Of a DNA stretch of 64,000 bases, positions 58,741-64,000 are shown piece after piece. The notes beneath the pieces were generated by a model that was not told the DNA's origin, did not search any database, and saw nothing but the letters and a program-made list of their open reading frames with translations. The stretch spans positions 22,325,128 to 22,389,127 of the forward strand of contig CM022672.1 of the NCBI GenBank assembly GCA_012295275.1, written 5' to 3'. The stretch is from Chrysomallon squamiferum. Its lineage: Eukaryota; Mollusca; Gastropoda; Neomphalida; Peltospiridae. Numbering within the stretch: the first letter of the stretch is position 1; every line of letters starts with the position of its first letter. Position numbers and translations under genes: made by a program.

Positions 58741-59304
58741 TATAAAACTCGTTTTAAGATGAATACGACATTCATATTTCTATTTAATATACTGAACATT
58801 CACATTAATAATAATTCCTTAAACTACTCTTAGCAATAACTGCCGCAAAAATAACGAAAGAATCAATAACAGAATTCACAAATCTTATATTTACCCAAAA
58901 AGAAACAGAAACATAAATTTATAGTCCTGATATAATAACCACAAATTACAATTCTTTGGAAGCATTTGTCCCAAAATAATACCGTTTGATGTCTTCTGCT
59001 CTGAATCTCTTCCGCCATTTGTTCGTGTCACTTCTCCACTCTCCCGTGGAGGTCCGTGTTGTGAGGCGTAAGAAGGCGCGGGGGGTCGGGGATAGAGTTT
59101 CATGCTCGACGCAAAAAAACACCTTCTCAGTGTAACGCGGTAGCAACACGAAGATTCAATGCATTGAGCGCTAGATGTGAAAACACTATAACTTCCATTG
59201 TTGTTTTTAATTTTATACAACTGTTGTCGTTGAGGTTTATTTATATATATTAGGTTTCGTTTCTAATAAATATATAAATTATGAACTTACTTGAAATTAT
59301 TATA

Positions 59305-59348
<44 letters not shown>

Positions 59349-59758
59349 TACTATATATCTTTTTAAATTAACCAATGTTGAAAGAATGTTAATTCAATAC
59401 AGAATAACGATCACAATTCTAATTATATTAAGATATATATATATATATATATACAGACTAGTTTAATTTTTACAGTTCATTTGCCAAAAATATGTTATGT
59501 ACACAGCGTTATCGTATCTCCTTGTGCAATTTTTTTATGCATGATCTGTAAAAAAAGGATGAGAAAAAATAATGTTTTGATTTTTTAATAATGATATATT
59601 TATTGTCAAGATTTTTAATTTTGAACATGACCTCTGTCATTATGATCACATATCGTGATACGATTCTGAAATTGTAGATAAAAATTTTGTAGCTAATTTT
59701 CACTTAAATCATTATATTTCTATTTATTTATTTATTTATTTACTTATTTATTTAACAG
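57631..59758. other. rest of Awh intron 1
   Basis: Poly-T runs, ATT arrays at 58310-58375 and 58620-58742, a non-repetitive patch at 58940-59165 with CpGs, an ATT array at 59296-59350, and a (TTTA)n tract leading into the exon 2 acceptor. No separate gene seen. Confidence 0.6.
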
Positions 59759-59940
59759 ACTGAAGGTGAACTTTGTTTTGGATGTGGTGACATTATCATG
59801 GACAGATTTCTTCTGCGCGTGAACAGTCGCTCGTGGCACGTGCAGTGTTTACGTTGTTGTGTCTGTCACGCCGGCCTCGAGAGACAGTCGTCGTGTTTCA
59901 TCAGAGACGACAACATCTATTGCAAAGTCGATTACACCAG
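59759..59940 (+). CDS. Awh/Lhx6/8, exon 2 (LIM1)
   Basis: The acceptor TTTAACAG follows (TTTA)n repeats, and the donor is CCAG|GTACGT. It encodes residues 34-93 plus two bases. LIM1 is complete: Cys 39 and 42, His 60, Cys 63, 66 and 69, Cys 88 and Asp 91. The spacing CX2C-X17-HX2C-X2-CX2C-X18-CX2D is canonical. Confidence 0.95.
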
Positions 59941-60180
59941 GTACGTTTTATACACATTTTAATATTACGTATACAGATAGGGTAATGTTGGAATCAACCT
60001 GCTAGTTTTAATTTGTAATTGTGCAAAGAGGTTTTATAAATTAAGGTGGAATATTCCGTTTTGATTTAATTTCAATGTGTAAGTGTATTTTTGTAAGCTA
60101 TTATTGATTGGTAATCCTAACTTTGTTTTAGTATATGGGTAAAAATGAAATAACCAATAAATAATAATAATAATTTATTA

Positions 60181-60211
<31 letters not shown>

Positions 60212-61544
60212 GAAAAGAAAAAAAAAGAAGACAAGATTAAGAATAAAAAAACCCGAACGAAACGGAATAGTAACTGAATAGTAATATATAGAAAGATAAT
60301 AATTAGTCCAAAAAGTCTACATATTATAGCACAAGCAATAGTAGTACAAGCAGCAGAAATAGTAGAAGATGCAGTAGCAGTAGTAATGGTAGAAGCTGTA
60401 TCGGCAGAAGTAGTAGAAACAGTATATATAGTAAATGTAATAGCAGTAGTAATAGCGTTAACAGCAAATGAACTACAAGAGCAATAAAAATAGAACAACA
60501 TCAGTAATTATCATAATAACACAAAGAACAAGCCATAATTATAATAATAACAACAACAAAAACAAATGCAACATTAATAATAACAGCAATAAAAAAAACA
60601 ACAACAATAAAAAAAAAAAAAAAAAATTCGCTTTGTTTACATTTCTTTATCTCCGTCATGTCAAAATGCCGGGTTGTCAAGGGTCACCGTTTAAAGATCA
60701 AACTAAAACCACGCGTTATCCAATTGTTTTTCGGAATGCACTTTCGACAAGCAGATTGAGTTTGCGAATTTCATTTTCTTTTGAATTATGTTCAATTGAC
60801 TTTGTTGCATCCACGATGGGACGAGCCGTCATGGCAGAATACTGATGGCCAGTATCGACCAGACTTAATTAAGCAGAAAAAAATTAGCTACAGGAGAAAG
60901 AAAGAAGCTGCAGACTTAAAGACGAACGAAATTACAAGACATCAACCTTCTGCCTTCCTGCCTTCTCTTCAATTAACGTTTTCAAAAGAGAATTTCGCGT
61001 GCGCCGAATAAGAATTATGAACATGGTGATGGTTACATAGCGATGCATTTGATCTTTGAATTTCAAAAAAAAAAAAAAAAAAAAAAAATTATTTTTTTTT
61101 CAAAACAGTATCTTTAAAAAAATGTTTATTTAAAAAAAAAAAAGGTGGGGTTTTTTCTTAAAAAAAAAAATTCTAAACAGATTCTTCTTAAGAAAAAGAA
61201 ACATATAACAACAAACAAATTTGAACACAGTTTTTTTTTTTTTTTTTTTTTTTTTGCAAAAATATATGTCGTCTTTTTGAAATGGGGAAATAAGTAAAAG
61301 GTCAAAAAAAATTACTTGCTTCTTTTATTTTCAAATTTTTATTTCATGTTTTTACAATTAGCCAACGACTTTCGTTGTAATCTCTTTGGTGCACGAATTA
61401 TATGTCTTGCATGTCTGATTAAGACTATTTTAGACTGTTACTTAAAGAGGAACAGCAAAAAATCAGTAAATTCGTTCGAAACTTTTTTTTTCCTTCTTCT
61501 TCATTTATTTATTTATTTATTTATTTATTTGTTTATTTTTACAG
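59941..61544. other. Awh intron 2
   Basis: AAAT tracts near 60180-60210, an AGT/ACA-rich stretch at 60350-60560, poly-A and poly-T runs at 60608, 61064 and 61231, and the island at 60625-61020. No other gene seen. Confidence 0.6.
60625..61020. promoter_or_regulatory. intron 2 island of Awh, enhancer candidate
   Basis: GC-balanced patch with a forkhead-type TTGTTTAC near 60636, AAAGATCAAAC near 60695 (TCF-like) and TTAATTAAG near 60868. A plus-strand frame is open at 60781-61011, but no splice sites frame it. Regulatory role is inferred from motif content and composition. Confidence 0.35.
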
Positions 61545-61756
61545 AGAATTCGGAGCAAAATGTGCTAAATGCCTGAGACACATCCAGCCAAACGACTGGG
61601 TGAGGCGCGCCAGAGAGAACGTCTACCATCTTGCCTGTTTCGCTTGTGATTCCTGCAAGAGACAGCTTTCAACTGGCGAGGAGTTCTCTTTGCACGACAG
61701 TCGAGTCTTGTGTAAAACACATTACATAGAGGTACTGGAAGGCGGACCTAGTCCAG
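61545..61756 (+). CDS. Awh/Lhx6/8, exon 3 (LIM2)
   Basis: The acceptor TTTTTACAG follows (TTTA)n repeats, and the donor is CCAG|GTAAGC. LIM2 is complete: Cys 100 and 103, His 122, Cys 125, 128 and 131, Cys 150 and His 153. The stretch [18 protein letters not shown] and the [12 protein letters not shown] motif are diagnostic of the Awh/Lhx6/8 class. Confidence 0.96.
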
Positions 61757-61834
61757 GTAAGCACTTGAAGATATGGTAATATAAAATAGTTTTAAATCTA
61801 GCAGGAACGAATCCTCGGGCAAACGGAACCGATG

Positions 61835-61868
<34 letters not shown>

Positions 61869-61940
61869 ATATGACTGTTTTCGCATTTTAACATTTTCCA
61901 TATAATATATATCCATAGAAATAATACTTTATTCATTTTA

Positions 61941-61995
<55 letters not shown>

Positions 61996-62001
61996 TTACA
62001 G
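61757..62001. other. Awh intron 3
   Basis: 245 bp with an AAAT tract (61831-61871) and a (TTA)n tract (61940-61995) that supplies the pyrimidine-rich region of the exon 4 acceptor. Confidence 0.85.
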
Positions 62002-62289
62002 ACTCCGATTCCAGTCAGAAATCGAAAACAAAACGAGTTCGCACGACATTTACCGAAGATCAAGTTCAAGTTCTGCAAGCTAACTTCGTACTGGACAGTA
62101 ACCCGGATGGACAAGACCTAGAAAGGATAGCCCAAATCACCGGACTGAGCAAGCGCGTTACTCAGGTGTGGTTCCAGAACTCGCGAGCCCGCCAAAAGAA
62201 ATACCAACAACAACAGCAGCAGAAGAACACGGGCGGTTCATCTGGAACACCCAGTCCAAGAGACTGTTTAACAATCATCACATGTCACA
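62002..62289 (+). CDS. Awh/Lhx6/8, exon 4 (homeodomain)
   Basis: The acceptor is TTTTACAG and the donor CACA|GTAAGT; phase 1 at both ends. It encodes the homeodomain, residues 174-233 ([20 protein letters not shown] at its start). Recognition-helix residues are Trp 221, Phe 222, Gln 223, Asn 224 and Arg 226 (homeodomain positions 48, 49, 50, 51 and 53). Gln at position 50 predicts TAATTR-type binding. Position 52 is Ser, as in fly Awh. A poly-Gln stretch (233-238) and a Ser/Thr-rich region follow. Confidence 0.96.
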
Positions 62290-62803
<514 letters not shown>

Positions 62804-62865
62804 GTCCTCAGTGGTCAAGCGGAGAGGATTGTGGGTCAAACAGCGGACTTTCATTCATGGACTGA
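62804..62865 (+). CDS. Awh/Lhx6/8, exon 5 (C-terminus)
   Basis: The acceptor is TTCTTCTAG. Sixty-two nt encode the last residues, PQWSSGEDCGSNSGLSFMD, followed by TGA. The frame continues exactly from exon 4 (phase 1). Confidence 0.92.
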
Positions 62866-63202
62866 ACAAATTCTAATTGCCATAAAACCCCAGATCAAAA
62901 GTGCACAATGTAAGCTGCCACGGTTTTAGATGGTGATAAACAAGATGCTACTTCAAATATAAAACCGTGACAGACTGCAATATGGACTTGTGGACATCTG
63001 TGCACATTTCATACGCAAAATTATGTACATATATATAACTAATTTATTTTTGTACATTAATGTATATAGTAATATTGTATATATACACATATAAAATTTT
63101 GTATATTATACTCTGTTAATGTTATTCTGACAGAAATGTCAGCTGTACAGATTGAAATATAATATTATACATGTATATTATGATGACTTATACGGCGATA
63201 AA
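62866..63202 (+). other. probable Awh 3' UTR
   Basis: AT-rich sequence without repeats follows the stop. No AATAAA is present; GATAAA at 63197-63202 followed by a T-rich tract near 63238 is the best nearby variant signal. The true end is not certain. Confidence 0.4.
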
Positions 63203-63666
63203 ATAGAAATTCGCTAAACTGATTACACTTGTCCTGTTTTCTTTTTTTTTTTTTATTATTACTATTATCACCATTAATTTGTATACCCCGAAAAAGTAAA
63301 TTTTACAAAAATGAAAAACATTAGGAAAATAATATTAAGGACAGCGACTAGGAACTTACTGGTTATAATAATATATGAAGTATGTTTGGAAACAGAATCT
63401 GCGAAATGGCTATCATCAGTCTCAAACCAGTTGAAAACTGTTTAATTCCATGGAAGTTTTGTTACAATGGTTTTGGATACACTGTCCAGTAATAGCCGCT
63501 GCCCGCCATATACAGTATTAGTTTTAATTTCTCAAAGCTCCCATAATAATTCCCTGTAAGAGCCGATACCAGTTTGAAATTGTTGGTTTGTTTGTGACGT
63601 CACGCGTTTGTTATTCAGTTTTGGTTACCTAGAAGTACCACGAGGCAACCTAAATATGCTCCATCT

Positions 63667-63757
<91 letters not shown>

Positions 63758-64000
63758 CGTCTAACAGGTAAACGGCTAAAAATGATGGAAACAAAAATGA
63801 CTCGATGCAGTCTGCAAACTTGGATAACTAACACCAGTACAACCAGTACAATTAAATATCAGTACGAAGACGGTGACGGTGATGACCTTAAAAAGAGAGA
63901 GAGAAAAAAAAAGAGTTAATCGGTATTTTATTTATTTATTTATTTATTTTCGTTGTTTGGTTGATTATCTATTACAAAACATTTAAAGAGCTAATTAACT
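63203..64000. other. downstream flank of Awh
   Basis: AT-rich sequence with one long CA tract. The frame around the CA tract is a repeat product. No gene seen. Confidence 0.5.
63668..63756. repeat. (AC)44 microsatellite
   Basis: Pure dinucleotide tract of 89 bp. Confidence 0.96.

Overview
This is animal nuclear DNA. It is AT-rich, genes are split into many short exons with GT-AG introns, and much of the window is microsatellite: ATT/AAT, GA/CT, CA/GT, TTTA and long poly-T. The LIM-homeobox gene at the right end is of the protostome Arrowhead type. Together with the microsatellite load this suggests an invertebrate, perhaps a lophotrochozoan such as a mollusc. The taxon is inference. There is no sign of bacterial, viral or organellar DNA.

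Layout. 1-4.5 kb is AT-rich with no exon I can read. At 4.5-5.2 kb there is a minus-strand terminal-exon candidate and a CpG-bearing, NRF1-like promoter, possibly bidirectional. At 8.0-8.4 kb lie the last two exon candidates of an unidentified minus-strand gene. At 9.23-11.67 kb is a complete hAT transposon with terminal inverted repeats and a perfect 8-bp target duplication; its transposase is broken by two frameshifts, and it sits at what looks like the end of a plus-strand exon. 11.7-23 kb is mostly repeats, including inverted duplications and a 30-bp-stem hairpin, with a few non-repetitive islands. From 33.1 down to 23.35 kb on the minus strand I reconstruct an eight-exon gene for a membrane-anchored zona pellucida (ZP) domain protein of 372 residues. 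A tRNA-Ala(CGC) gene lies in its first intron. 33-55 kb is intergenic: microsatellites, degenerate tandem repeats, a probable small hAT derivative, and several GC-balanced islands that may be regulatory. At 56.16-62.87 kb is a complete five-exon LIM-homeodomain gene of the Awh/Lhx6/8 class (280 residues), with a TATA-type promoter and GC-balanced islands in introns 1 and 2.

The two well-supported genes are unrelated in function: an extracellular-matrix type protein and a developmental transcription factor. The islands between 42 and 55 kb are the natural candidates for distal control of the LIM-homeobox gene. I found no clearly new biological system. The most unusual items are a 6.7-kb-distant duplicate of the Awh exon-1/intron-1 junction that looks like a 10-nt microexon, the hAT inserted at a splice-donor-like site, the use of (TTTA)n and (TTA)n microsatellites as 3' splice-site tracts in Awh, and crossed inverted repeats at 16 kb.
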